Shown: positions 34,320 through 42,662 of the stretch, in pieces
Layout of the letters: each line of letters starts with the position of its first letter
Position numbering within the stretch: the first letter of the stretch is position 1
NCBI GenBank assembly: GCA_016200135.1
Contig: JACQFI010000048.1
Location: 1-64,000 of the forward strand
Reading direction: 5' to 3'
From: Planctomycetota bacterium
GTDB taxonomy: Bacteria; Planctomycetota; SZUA-567; H5-PLA8
Length of the DNA: 64,000 bases
Notes under the pieces: generated by a model
What the model was told of the DNA's origin: nothing
The model's database searches: none
Seen by the model: only the letters and a program-made list of their open reading frames with translations
Made by a program: the position numbers and the translations under genes

Positions 34320-35864
34320 TTACTCCGCCAGCCGCTTCTGCACGATCTTCACCGCGTCGGCGACCTGGATGCGGTCCTGCTTCATGCTGTCGCGTTCGCG
34401 GATGGTCACGCTGCCGTCTTGCGCGGTCTGGCCGTCCACGGTGATGCAGTACGGCGTGCCGCACTCGTCCTGGCGGCGGTAGCGGCGGCCGATCGCGTCC
34501 TTCTCGTCGTATGCCGCTTTGAGGCCGCTTTTCGAGAACTCGTCCACGATCTTCCGCGCGGACTCGGGCATGCCTTCCTTCTTTACCAGCGGGAAGATGG
34601 CCACCTTGACCGGCGCAAGCCGCGCGTGCAGGCGCAGCACGGTGCGGCCTTCGCTGGTGCCGGGCGGCGGAGGTTCTTCCACGTAGGCGTCGATAAGGAA
34701 CGCCAGCGCGGCGCGGTCGGCGCCCGCAGCGGGCTCGATGACGTACGGGTGGTAGTGCTTGTTCGCCTGCGGATCGAAGTAGGTCAGCTTCTTGCCGCTG
34801 TGCTTCTCGTGCTGCTTCAGGTCGTAGTCGCTGCGGTGCGCGATGCCTTCGAGTTCGCCCCAGCCCCACGGATAGTCGTATTCCACATCGTTGCAGCCCT
34901 TGGCATAATGCGAGAGCTCGTCCGCGGCGTGTGGGCGCAGCCGCAGCTTATCCTTCTTGATGCCAAGGCTCGAATACCAGTTGAGACGCGCGTTACTCCA
35001 GTACTCGAACCACTCCATGTCGGTCTTCTCGCCCGGCGGCGTGAACTCGGGCGGGTAGCAGAAGAATTCCATCTCCATCTGCTCGAACTCGCACGAGCGG
35101 AACGTGAAGTGCTCGACCGTGATCTCGTTGCGGAAGCTCTTGCCCTGCTGCGCGATGCCGAACGGCGGCTTCATGCGCATGGATTGCTGGACGTTGAGGA
35201 AATTCGTGAACATCGCCTGCGCCGTCTCGGGCCGGAGGTACACGGCGGTCTCGTCGATGGCTTCGGCCAGCACTTTGCGAAGTTCCTCGCCGGAGAGCGC
35301 CTTGCCATCGAGGCGCTTGTACATGGTCTCGAGCGGATCGATCGAGCCCAGCGAGGTGCGGAACATGAGGTTGAAGCGGCGGATATCCGACATGTTCGGG
35401 CTGCCGCAGTTCGGGCAGACGATGCCGAGTTCCCCGACGGCGCCTTTGCGCGTCTCCTTCTTGCCCGACTGGCGATCCACGACGACCTTGTACTCGACTT
35501 CGCTGCCCTTGGCCGCCTGCGGCCATTTGTCGGCGCGTCCGCGCTCCTTGCAGTCTTTGCAGTCGACCATCGGATCGGAAAACGTCGCGAGGTGGCCCGA
35601 CGCGCGCCACACGTTGGGGTGCATGATGATGCTCGCATCGATGCCGACCACGTCCTCGCGCGAGAGCACCATCGTCCGCCACCACTCGGCCTTGACGTTG
35701 CGCTTCAGCTCCGTGCCGAGCGGACCGTAGTCGTAGCAGCTTTTCAGGCCGCCGTAGATCTCACTGGATTGGAAGACGAAGCCGCGCTGCTTGCTGAGCG
35801 CGACCAGCTTCTCCATGATCTCGGGCTCGGTGGAGACTTTCTTCGCCTTGTCGGGTTTGCTCAT
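34320..35864 (-). CDS. glyS: Glycyl-tRNA synthetase (single-chain class II)
   Basis: A 514-residue class II synthetase of the single-chain, eukaryote/archaea-like type: the N-terminal GGLKSCYDYGPLG motif, a zinc-binding insertion (CKDCKER, CPNCGSPN), motif 2 region FRNEITVEHFTFRSCEFEQME, and a C-terminal anticodon-binding domain (LRLHARLAPVKVAIFPLVKKEG, YRRQDECGTPYCITVDGQT). It charges tRNA-Gly. The start at 35864 has GAGGAG upstream; a longer frame exists. This type, rather than the two-subunit form, is found in several PVC and Gram-positive lineages. Confidence 0.96.
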   Translation of the reverse strand: MSKPDKAKKVSTEPEIMEKLVALSKQRGFVFQSSEIYGGLKSCYDYGPLGTELKRNVKAEWWRTMVLSREDVVGIDASIIMHPNVWRASGHLATFSDPMVDCKDCKERGRADKWPQAAKGSEVEYKVVVDRQSGKKETRKGAVGELGIVCPNCGSPNMSDIRRFNLMFRTSLGSIDPLETMYKRLDGKALSGEELRKVLAEAIDETAVYLRPETAQAMFTNFLNVQQSMRMKPPFGIAQQGKSFRNEITVEHFTFRSCEFEQMEMEFFCYPPEFTPPGEKTDMEWFEYWSNARLNWYSSLGIKKDKLRLRPHAADELSHYAKGCNDVEYDYPWGWGELEGIAHRSDYDLKQHEKHSGKKLTYFDPQANKHYHPYVIEPAAGADRAALAFLIDAYVEEPPPPGTSEGRTVLRLHARLAPVKVAIFPLVKKEGMPESARKIVDEFSKSGLKAAYDEKDAIGRRYRRQDECGTPYCITVDGQTAQDGSVTIRERDSMKQDRIQVADAVKIVQKRLAE

Positions 35865-36020
35865 GTTGCCTTCGCTCCTCTCGAAAGCGCCCAACTATAG
35901 GGGACCGCCGGGGGGCCTCAACGAAAAATCGCACTCTCGGGATAATACATCTTGAACTCGGGCAACGGATTCGCTATTAAATTCACATCGCCGTAAGACG
36001 CGGAGCGAACGAAGACCCCC

Positions 36021-36941
36021 ATGCCCAGCCGCACGTTTCATGTGATCGCCCATCGCGGGGCCTCCGCGCAAGCGCCTGAGAACACGTTGCGCGCGTTCGA
36101 CGCCGCGATCAAGGCCGGCGCGGACGAGATCGAGACCGACGTGCGCGTCACGAAGGACGGCGTCGCGGTGCTGCTCCACGACGCCAGCCTCTTCCGCACC
36201 ACCGGGAAAGAAGCGGAAGTCAAAGACGTCACCTTCGAGGAACTGCGCCTGCTCGACGCGGGCAACTTCAGCTCCGAAAAGTACAAGAACACGAAGATTC
36301 CGACGCTTGAAGAGGCGCTCGCGAAATACCTCGCCAAAATTCCATTCGAAGTCGAGTTGAAAGCCTTCGGCGCCGTCGTCCCGACCATCCAGGCGCTGCA
36401 GAAGTTCGCCGAGCAGGGCGCGTTCGACCGCGTCCTGCTCACCAGCTTCAACCGCCAACTCCTGATCTCCGCGGTGATGCTCGACGGCCGCTGCAAGGTC
36501 GGGCATCTCCTCGATCTTCACAGCACCACCACGGTGGCCGAGATCAAGCACATGGGCGGCGCCGTGACGCTGCCGCATTGCGAAGACGTGAGCAAGGACA
36601 TGGTCGACGAGGCCCACCGCCTCAACATGGCCGTGCGCGTCTGGGGCGTCTCGAACCTCGACGCCGCGAAAAAAGTAATCGAGGCCGGCGCCGATGGCGC
36701 GACCTACAACGATCCCACGGAACTGCTCGCATATTTGAACGAGGCCGGCCTGCGAAACCACGAGTTGCCGCTGCCGCCGCTTAATTCGGTGTACGCCTCG
36801 CGCAGTTCCGCTCAGGCCAAGGCCAACGCGCTGGAGAAGGAACGCGAGAAGGAAGAAGAGAAGCCCGCCGAGAAGACCAACGGCAAGCACGCGCACACCG
36901 AAAAGGCCGGCATCAGCGCCCGCGCTGCCGGCAAAGCCTGA
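36021..36941 (+). CDS. ugpQ: Glycerophosphodiester phosphodiesterase
   Basis: A 306-residue GDPD TIM barrel hydrolysing glycerophosphodiesters to glycerol 3-phosphate and an alcohol: IAHRGASAQAPENTL with the catalytic histidine, EIETDVRVTKDGVAVLLHD, and FEVELKAF. No signal peptide, so cytoplasmic. A lysine/glutamate-rich tail from about 270 (NALEKEREKEEEKPAEK) is not part of the GDPD fold. It is divergent from glyS and convergent with the GNAT gene. Confidence 0.9.
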   Translation: MPSRTFHVIAHRGASAQAPENTLRAFDAAIKAGADEIETDVRVTKDGVAVLLHDASLFRTTGKEAEVKDVTFEELRLLDAGNFSSEKYKNTKIPTLEEALAKYLAKIPFEVELKAFGAVVPTIQALQKFAEQGAFDRVLLTSFNRQLLISAVMLDGRCKVGHLLDLHSTTTVAEIKHMGGAVTLPHCEDVSKDMVDEAHRLNMAVRVWGVSNLDAAKKVIEAGADGATYNDPTELLAYLNEAGLRNHELPLPPLNSVYASRSSAQAKANALEKEREKEEEKPAEKTNGKHAHTEKAGISARAAGKA

Positions 36942-36963
36942 CCTTCCAGACTGTCCGTACTTT

Positions 36964-38184
36964 TTAGAAGTAATCCAAGCGATAGAGATTCGGATACGAG
37001 AGCGGGAAGACCGCGCGCAGCAGCGCTTGGTCGCCGCTGGCCTTCACGCCCGGGATCGACTTCCAATCCAGCGTCCCGAGCGCCAGTTGAAGCAGCGCCT
37101 GCTGGGTGCATTCCACGCGCGCCGAGAGAATGTGGCGGTGCGTCGAGATCATCAGCGAGATGTGATGCGCGCGGCCGAGGATGAGGTTGTGCTCCTTGCC
37201 GTCCACAATCAGATGCAGGTGCCCTTCGGACTCGATGCCTTCCGAGTTGATGCGCGCCTCGAGTTCCGGCTGCAACTCCTTGAGGAACGCGGCCACGTCG
37301 AGGATGCGCCCCATGCCGCCGTGCGTCCAGCGCATGCCGCCTTCGGTCTGGTGCGGGAAACGCTGCGCGAAAGCCCACAGCGGATGCATCGGCGAGAGAT
37401 AATGCAGCGCGACCTCTTTGCCTGAACGGTCGCGCAGCCACGCGAGCACAGCCTCGGCCGCTTCGCCATCGCCCGGCGCACAGGCGGCCTCCCAGAACGA
37501 ACCGTCGCGGACCACGGCATACGCACGCGGCGTCTTCTCGCCTTTCGCCGAGAAAACATGTACGCAGCCCTGCGGGTCGTTCTTGCTCGTCGCCAGGAGG
37601 TCTTCGCGCTGAATGCCGAAGTGAAAGCGCGCCGCGTCGCGTATCACCGAGCCCGTCGTCGAGGCCGTCGCGGCGTTGTAGAGGCCGGCCAGCGCCGCGG
37701 CGTCGGAAGGCTTGTACGGCCGGACCTGCAGCGGATGCTTGAGGTCCTTCAGCCCCTTTGCATCGAGCTTCAGGACGCGGCGGGGCCAGACTTCGGCATA
37801 CCCAAAACGCGTGTAGTAGGTGATGCCGCAGAGTAGAAAGGTGAGCGGCATGCCTTCCTGCTTCGCGACGGCAAGCGCGTCGTTCATGCAATGCGTAGGC
37901 AGGTCCTGGCCGCGGAATTCCTTGTGGCAGGTCACCGCGCCGATGCCGGCCATGCGGAACTTCGCGCGGCCGATGCGCACTGTCTTTTCCAGAATGCCGA
38001 CGTGTGCGACGATGCGGCCCTTGCGGCGGATTACCCGGGAATGCTGCGGCTTAAAGGCGGGGTCGAGCGTGTAGTCGCGGTCGAACAGGTCGCGCACGCT
38101 CTCGTACGCGGGCACGAAGACCCGCGCGCACATCTCGCTAAGTTCCTGGAACTGCTTTTTGCCGCGTGGATGGTCGGTGCGCAT
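36964..38184 (-). CDS. GNAT-family acetyltransferase-like protein
   Basis: A 406-residue protein with an N-terminal GNAT fold (about 10-150: GIGAVTCHKEFRGQDLPTHCMNDALAVA is the acetyl-CoA-binding type loop) and a C-terminal part ending in a sterol-carrier-like/Eis-type domain. The size and two-part structure fit Eis-type N-acetyltransferases. ATG at 38184 has GAGGA upstream. It is the last gene of the yicC-side run. Substrate unknown. Confidence 0.8.
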   Translation of the reverse strand: MRTDHPRGKKQFQELSEMCARVFVPAYESVRDLFDRDYTLDPAFKPQHSRVIRRKGRIVAHVGILEKTVRIGRAKFRMAGIGAVTCHKEFRGQDLPTHCMNDALAVAKQEGMPLTFLLCGITYYTRFGYAEVWPRRVLKLDAKGLKDLKHPLQVRPYKPSDAAALAGLYNAATASTTGSVIRDAARFHFGIQREDLLATSKNDPQGCVHVFSAKGEKTPRAYAVVRDGSFWEAACAPGDGEAAEAVLAWLRDRSGKEVALHYLSPMHPLWAFAQRFPHQTEGGMRWTHGGMGRILDVAAFLKELQPELEARINSEGIESEGHLHLIVDGKEHNLILGRAHHISLMISTHRHILSARVECTQQALLQLALGTLDWKSIPGVKASGDQALLRAVFPLSYPNLYRLDYF

Positions 38185-38207
38185 AAATCCTCGTAGCGCG
38201 TATCGGC

Positions 38208-38279
38208 GTGGAGCGTGGAGCGCATTGCGCGCGGCCTTGCTCAGCCTTAGCGCATTGCGCTTCACGCTCTACGCTCCAC
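38208..38279. repeat. Heptamer array with inverted partner (word GTGGAGC)
   Basis: Left half GTGGAGC GTGGAGC GCATTGC (38208-38228), right half GCATTGC GCTTCAC GCTCTAC GCTCCAC (38252-38279). The right half is the reverse complement of a GTGGAGC-type series, so the whole can fold into one stem. It fills the gap between yicC and the GNAT gene. Confidence 0.8.
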
Positions 38280-38283
38280 GGCC

Positions 38284-39231
38284 TTACTCCAGGTTCTGCA
38301 CCTGCTCGCGGATCTTCTCGATCAGGTTCTTAATGTCCACGACGCGGTGCGTGATGGTCTGGTCGTTGGCCTTGGAGCCGATGGTGTTGGTCTCGCGAAA
38401 GAGCTCTTGCGTCAGGAAGTCGAGCTTCTTGCCAGCCTCGCCGCCGTCGGCCAGCGCGGCCTCCATCTGCGCAAAATGGCTTTCGAGCCGCGCGAGTTCC
38501 TCGCTGATGTCCGTGCGGTCGCTGGCGAGCACCACCTCGCGTTCGAGGATGTCCTTATCGAGCGGCTGGTCGATGCCGGACTTCTGGAGCAATTTCTGGA
38601 TGCGCTCCTTGAACTTCTCGACGCTGCGCTGCAGCGCGGCCGGCGCGTCCTGGCGCAGGGCTTCGCGGTGGGCGCTCAGTTCGGCCATGCGCCCGCGCAC
38701 GTCGGCGGCCATCGCCGCGCCTTCCTTGATACGCATGGCGTCGAAGCGGTTCAGGGCCTCGTTCAGCACCGGCTCGCAGCGCGACCAAGCCTCGTCGGCG
38801 TCGTCTTCGCTCTCGGCGCGGGTCACGACGCCCGGCAACGCGAGCAGCGCCTGTAGCGGGATCTCGCCTTTCAAGCCCAGGCTCTTGGCCAGCGCCTTGG
38901 CCTGCTTCGCGTATGCCTTGGCGGCCTTCGCGTCGATGCCGAAGCTGTTCTCCCCCGCCCCAACGCTCTCCACGTACAGGCTCACATCCACACTGCCGCG
39001 CTTCACGCCGCGCTCGGCAAGCAGGGTCTTGATGCGGTCTTCGAACGCGCCGTAGCGCGGCGGCAGCTTGAAGCCGAGTTTGAGGAAGCGGCCGTTCACC
39101 GCACGGATCTCGGCGCAGATCCGGCCTTTCGCGTCGGACGTCTCGGCGCGGCCGAAGCCGGTCATGGAGCGCACGGCGCTCTGGCGAGCCGCGGCGGTTC
39201 GCACGGGAGCCGGTTTCAGGGTGCGGAACAT
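38284..39231 (-). CDS. yicC: YicC family endoribonuclease
   Basis: A 315-residue YicC/YloC protein: MTGFGRAE near the N-terminus, the helical middle and a C-terminal DUF1732-like region (LDKDILEREVVLASDRTDISEELARLESH, FLTQELFRETNTIGSKAND). YicC-type proteins are RNases affecting sRNA turnover. The family usually starts M(I)RSMTG; here a GTG at 39174 would give that, but I keep the ATG at 39231, 20 bp after secG, as the conservative choice. Part of the tpiA-secG-yicC run seen in other PVC genomes. Confidence 0.9.
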   Translation of the reverse strand: MFRTLKPAPVRTAAARQSAVRSMTGFGRAETSDAKGRICAEIRAVNGRFLKLGFKLPPRYGAFEDRIKTLLAERGVKRGSVDVSLYVESVGAGENSFGIDAKAAKAYAKQAKALAKSLGLKGEIPLQALLALPGVVTRAESEDDADEAWSRCEPVLNEALNRFDAMRIKEGAAMAADVRGRMAELSAHREALRQDAPAALQRSVEKFKERIQKLLQKSGIDQPLDKDILEREVVLASDRTDISEELARLESHFAQMEAALADGGEAGKKLDFLTQELFRETNTIGSKANDQTITHRVVDIKNLIEKIREQVQNLE

Positions 39232-39251
39232 TGCTTGTTTAGGCGCCGGGG

Positions 39252-39881
39252 TTACTTGGCAGCCGGAGCGGGCTCGCTCTTAGCCGCGGGTTCGCTCTTG
39301 GCTTCGGGAGCGGGCGCCGAAGCCGACTTGGCCTCACCGGACTTCAACTCGTCGGTCTTGGCCGGCGCGCTCTTGGCCTCTTCGGCCTTCGCAGGAGCCG
39401 ATTTCTCTTCGCCGGATTTCGCGGCCGGAGCGGGCTCGGACTTCTTGGCCTCGTCCGGCTTCGCGGAGACGCTCTTGGCGTCTTCCGTTTTGCTCGCGCC
39501 GACGGACTTCTCGTCGGGCTTCACGGGACCCGCGTCTTTCTTGACGTCAGGCGCGAGCGTGGGCGGCGGTGCCTCGGCAGGACCGGTCTTTTGAGTCTCC
39601 GGCCCGATGGTAGCCTTGTCTTCGGCTAGGCCTTCGGTGCCGAGCTTGCTGGTAGGGTTGCGGGCCAGGTAACCCAGCATGATGGCAATGATGAAAAAGA
39701 TGACCGCGAGATAGGCCGTCGCGCGGCGAATGGGGTTGGTTACGCCTTCAACCGTTGCACCCTTGGTGCCGCCCAGGGCGGCCAAGCCTCCACCCTTCCC
39801 TTCCTGAAGCAGGATAAAGAAGGTCATGACGACGGACACGAACAGCAACGCGCCCTTTAGAATGTAAACCAGAATTTCCAT
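39252..39881 (-). CDS. secG: Preprotein translocase subunit SecG with long acidic/lysine tail
   Basis: A 209-residue protein. The first 75 residues are SecG: two membrane helices (VYILKGALLFVSVVMTFFILLQ, TAYLAVIFFIIAIMLGYL) around GKGGGLAALGG. The remaining ~130 residues are low in complexity (Ala, Lys, Pro, Glu), far longer than the usual ~75-115 residue SecG. Lies between tpiA (49 bp) and yicC (20 bp). It assists SecYE-mediated export. Confidence 0.9.
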   Translation of the reverse strand: MEILVYILKGALLFVSVVMTFFILLQEGKGGGLAALGGTKGATVEGVTNPIRRATAYLAVIFFIIAIMLGYLARNPTSKLGTEGLAEDKATIGPETQKTGPAEAPPPTLAPDVKKDAGPVKPDEKSVGASKTEDAKSVSAKPDEAKKSEPAPAAKSGEEKSAPAKAEEAKSAPAKTDELKSGEAKSASAPAPEAKSEPAAKSEPAPAAK

Positions 39882-39930
39882 GTCCCACCGCTCCTTGCCC
39901 CTTAATGACCCGCAAACGCTCTGCTTTAGA

Positions 39931-40689
39931 CTATCCGCCGGCCTTTACGATCTGCGCAAAATCTCCCGCCACCAGGCTCGCGCCGCCTACCAAGGCGCCG
40001 TCAATGTCCGGCTGTTCGAGCAACTTCGCGGCGTTATCGGCCTTCACCGAGCCGCCATATTGTATCCGCACCGCGTCCGCCGTGCCTGCACCAAATTTCT
40101 GGCGCAGCAGGGCGCGGATGAAGGCGTGCACTTCCTGCGCCTGCTGGGGCGAGGCCGTCAGGCCCGTGCCGATGGCCCAGACGGGCTCGTACGCGATGGT
40201 CACCTCGGCCATCTCCGCCGGGGTAATACCCGCGAGCCCGCCCTCAACCTGCTTCTTGACCACTTGCTCGGTCACGTTCGTCTGGCGTTCGCTGAGCAAC
40301 TCGCCGACGCAGACGATCACCTTGAGCTTGTTCGCGAGCCCCGCCTTGAGGCGTTTGTTGACGGTCTCGTCCGTCTCGCCGAAGAACTGCCGGCGCTCGC
40401 TGTGGCCCACGATCACGGCCTTGCAGCCGCTCGCCACCAGCATCCCCGGGCTGACCTCGCCGGTGAACGCGCCCGATTTCTCCCAGTAGATATTCTGTGC
40501 GCCCAAGAGGATGTTCGAACCCTTGAGGGCTTCTCCCGCCGCCGCCAGACAGACGAAGGGCGGGCAGACCGCGACATCGGCCTTGTCGTAGCCTTCCAGC
40601 GCCTTGCGAATCCCGGCGGCCAACTCGCGGGACTCGTCCGGCGTCTTGTTCATCTTCCAGTTACCGGCGATGAATTTGCGGCGTGCCAT
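39931..40689 (-). CDS. tpiA: Triosephosphate isomerase
   Basis: A 252-residue TIM barrel enzyme interconverting dihydroxyacetone phosphate and glyceraldehyde 3-phosphate. Catalytic residues are visible: K12 in GNWKMN, H96 in VGHSERR and E168 in AYEPVWAIGTG, plus the phosphate loop YGGSVKADN. It starts 49 bp upstream of secG. Normal length. Confidence 0.97.
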   Translation of the reverse strand: MARRKFIAGNWKMNKTPDESRELAAGIRKALEGYDKADVAVCPPFVCLAAAGEALKGSNILLGAQNIYWEKSGAFTGEVSPGMLVASGCKAVIVGHSERRQFFGETDETVNKRLKAGLANKLKVIVCVGELLSERQTNVTEQVVKKQVEGGLAGITPAEMAEVTIAYEPVWAIGTGLTASPQQAQEVHAFIRALLRQKFGAGTADAVRIQYGGSVKADNAAKLLEQPDIDGALVGGASLVAGDFAQIVKAGG

Positions 40690-40749
40690 GGCGCTCTCTC
40701 CGATGTAGGGCCTCGCGCCAACCCAACGCGAAGCCGGTTGCGTCGAACC

Positions 40750-40842
40750 GTAAAACGTAATGCGTAAAACGTAATAACGGCAAAAGGCTCTCTGTCTCCA
40801 AAGCAGTTTATTATGTTTTATGTTTTACGTTTTACGTTTTAG
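40750..40842. repeat. Heptamer array with inverted partner (word GTAAAAC)
   Basis: Left arm GTAAAAC GTAATGC GTAAAAC GTAATAA (40750-40777); right arm GTTTTAT GTTTTAC GTTTTAC GTTTTAG (40815-40842), preceded by TTATTAT. The arms are near reverse complements and fold with a 37-base loop. Sits in the gap between pheA and tpiA, just after the pheA stop at 40852. Confidence 0.85.
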
Positions 40843-40851
40843 TCAAACCCC

Positions 40852-42033
40852 TCACTTCGCCGCCGCCCTGCGCTCCGAAGACGGCAGCCGCGGCGAGACC
40901 GGATAGCTGCCCAGTATTTCCAAGTGGCGCACATGCGCATCGATCTCTTTCAAGGTCGCCATGACCTCCGGATCGGCCACGTGCCCGTACAAGTCGATGA
41001 AGAAGTTGTACTCCCACGCGCGGCGCTTGCTCGGGCGCGACTCGATGCGCGTCAGATTGATGCCGTGCTTGTGGAACGGTTTGAGCAGGTTCAGCAGCGC
41101 GCCGGGCTTATCGGAGACGGAGATCACCAGCGAAGTTTTGTCGTTGCCGGTTCGGTCGGCCATCTTCTCGGCAATGACGAAGAAGCGCGTGATGTTGTCC
41201 GGCTGGTCTTCGATGTTCGCGGCCTGGATCGGGACCTGGTAGATCTCGGCAGCCAGTTCGCCCGCTATCGCGCCCGCGTGCTTGTCCTTAGCGGCCAGTT
41301 GCGCGGCCTCAGCCGTCGAGCCCACCGGGCGGCGCACAGCGTTGCCGAGGTGCCCGTTGAGCCACTGTCGCGTCTGCGCGAAGCCCTGCGGGTGGCTGTA
41401 GATCGTCCTGATGTCCTTCGGTTTGCTCAACGAGAGCAGATGCTGGTGGATCGGCAGGTAGATCTCGCTGGCGATCTTCAGCCGGTGCTCGGCCAGCAAG
41501 TCGATGGACTCGTTGACGCCGCCCTCGGTGGAGTTCTCGATAGGCACAACGCCGAAGTCGGACTTGCCGCGCGCCACGGCCGCAAAGGCATCGCGGACGT
41601 CGCGCGCCGCGGTGTACTCCACCGACGACCCGAATTTGGTATGCGCGGCCAGGTGCGTGAACGAGCCCGGCTGCCCGAAGTAGCAGACGCGCGTGGGATG
41701 CTCGAGCGCGATCGTCGCGGACATGATCTCGCGGTAGATCGCGCGGAAGGCGTCGTCGGGGAGCGGGCCTTTGTTCAGCCGCGCGACGCGCTGGTAGACC
41801 TGGATCTCGCGCGAAGGCGCGTACGCCTTCACGCCCTCCTTGGCTTTCAACCGGCCGATGTGGCGCGCGTAACGGGCGCGCTCGTTGATCAGGGCGACGA
41901 TGCGCGCGTCCAGAGCGTCGATGCGCGCGCGCAGATCTTCAAGGCTCAAGGCGTCCAGCGCGGGCACGGCAGCGCCTTTACCGTCCGCGCCAGCGCGGGC
42001 GGCCTGTGCTTTGTTTGCGCGCGTACCGGCCAT
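40852..42033 (-). CDS. pheA: Bifunctional chorismate mutase/prephenate dehydratase
   Basis: A 393-residue P-protein of phenylalanine synthesis. N-terminal chorismate mutase helices (about 30-110: LRARIDALDARIVALINERARYA), prephenate dehydratase core (about 113-290: YFGQPGSFTHLAA, VVPIENSTEGGVNES, DNITRFFVIA) and a C-terminal ACT domain for feedback control (KTSLVISVSDKPGALLNLLKPF, RIESRPSKRRAWEYNFFID). It starts 2 bp after greA, so it is cotranscribed and possibly coupled. Confidence 0.95.
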   Translation of the reverse strand: MAGTRANKAQAARAGADGKGAAVPALDALSLEDLRARIDALDARIVALINERARYARHIGRLKAKEGVKAYAPSREIQVYQRVARLNKGPLPDDAFRAIYREIMSATIALEHPTRVCYFGQPGSFTHLAAHTKFGSSVEYTAARDVRDAFAAVARGKSDFGVVPIENSTEGGVNESIDLLAEHRLKIASEIYLPIHQHLLSLSKPKDIRTIYSHPQGFAQTRQWLNGHLGNAVRRPVGSTAEAAQLAAKDKHAGAIAGELAAEIYQVPIQAANIEDQPDNITRFFVIAEKMADRTGNDKTSLVISVSDKPGALLNLLKPFHKHGINLTRIESRPSKRRAWEYNFFIDLYGHVADPEVMATLKEIDAHVRHLEILGSYPVSPRLPSSERRAAAK

Positions 42034-42035
42034 GG

Positions 42036-42503
42036 TTATTCGAAGCGGATCTCGAGAACTTTGAACTTCAGCTTGCCTTTGGGGACGGGCACTTCGACCA
42101 CGTCGCCGACTTTATGCGTCAGCAGGGCCTGGCCCATGGGGCTCGTGGTCAGGATGCGGTTGGCCAGCGGATCGGCCTCGCCCTCGCCCACCAGCGTGTA
42201 CTCCTCTTCGTCCTTGCTGCCCATATCGAGCAGCTTGACGGTCGCGCCGAAGACGACCGCATTGCCGCCGATCTTGGATTTATCCACGATTGTGGCCTGC
42301 GAGATCTTATAGCGCAGATCCGCGATCTTCTCCTCGGTCATCGCGAGGTCCTCGCGCGCCGCGTGGTACTCGGCGTTCTCCGAGAGGTCGCCCTTCTCCC
42401 GGGCTTCCTTGATCGCGGTAAGAATCTTGGGCCGGCGAGTCTCAAGTTCGAGCAATTCGGCCTTGAGCTTCTCCAGTCCTTCCTGCGTCATGGGCGTCGC
42501 CAT
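42036..42503 (-). CDS. greA: Transcription elongation factor GreA
   Basis: A 155-residue GreA: N-terminal coiled coil with the basic/acidic tip (LSENAEYHAAREDLAM) and C-terminal FKBP-like domain (SPMGQALLTHKVGDVVEVPVPKGKLKFKVLEI). It rescues backtracked RNA polymerase. TAGGAGAACGC precedes the ATG. Upstream is a heptamer array, and aspC lies beyond. Confidence 0.97.
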   Translation of the reverse strand: MATPMTQEGLEKLKAELLELETRRPKILTAIKEAREKGDLSENAEYHAAREDLAMTEEKIADLRYKISQATIVDKSKIGGNAVVFGATVKLLDMGSKDEEEYTLVGEGEADPLANRILTTSPMGQALLTHKVGDVVEVPVPKGKLKFKVLEIRFE

Positions 42504-42519
42504 GCGTTCTCCTAAACTG

Positions 42520-42659
42520 CAGGGGTCAGGGAACAGGGATCAGAGGACAGGGAACAACAGCCGAGCGAAATGGATTTCCCAGTCTTCTTACCCGCTCCTC
42601 TTAAACTCCCAAAATGCGCCTATCGTTCCCTGATCTCTGATCCCAGTTCCCTATCCCCT
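42520..42659. repeat. Heptamer array with inverted partner (word CAGGGAA)
   Basis: Left arm CAGGGGT CAGGGAA CAGGGAT CAGAGGA CAGGGAA (42520-42554). Right arm GTTCCCT GATCTCT GATCCCA GTTCCCT ATCCCCT (42625-42659), the reverse complement of a CAGGGAA-type series. About 70 bases separate the arms. It fills the aspC-greA gap. Confidence 0.9.
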
Positions 42660-42662
42660 TCC

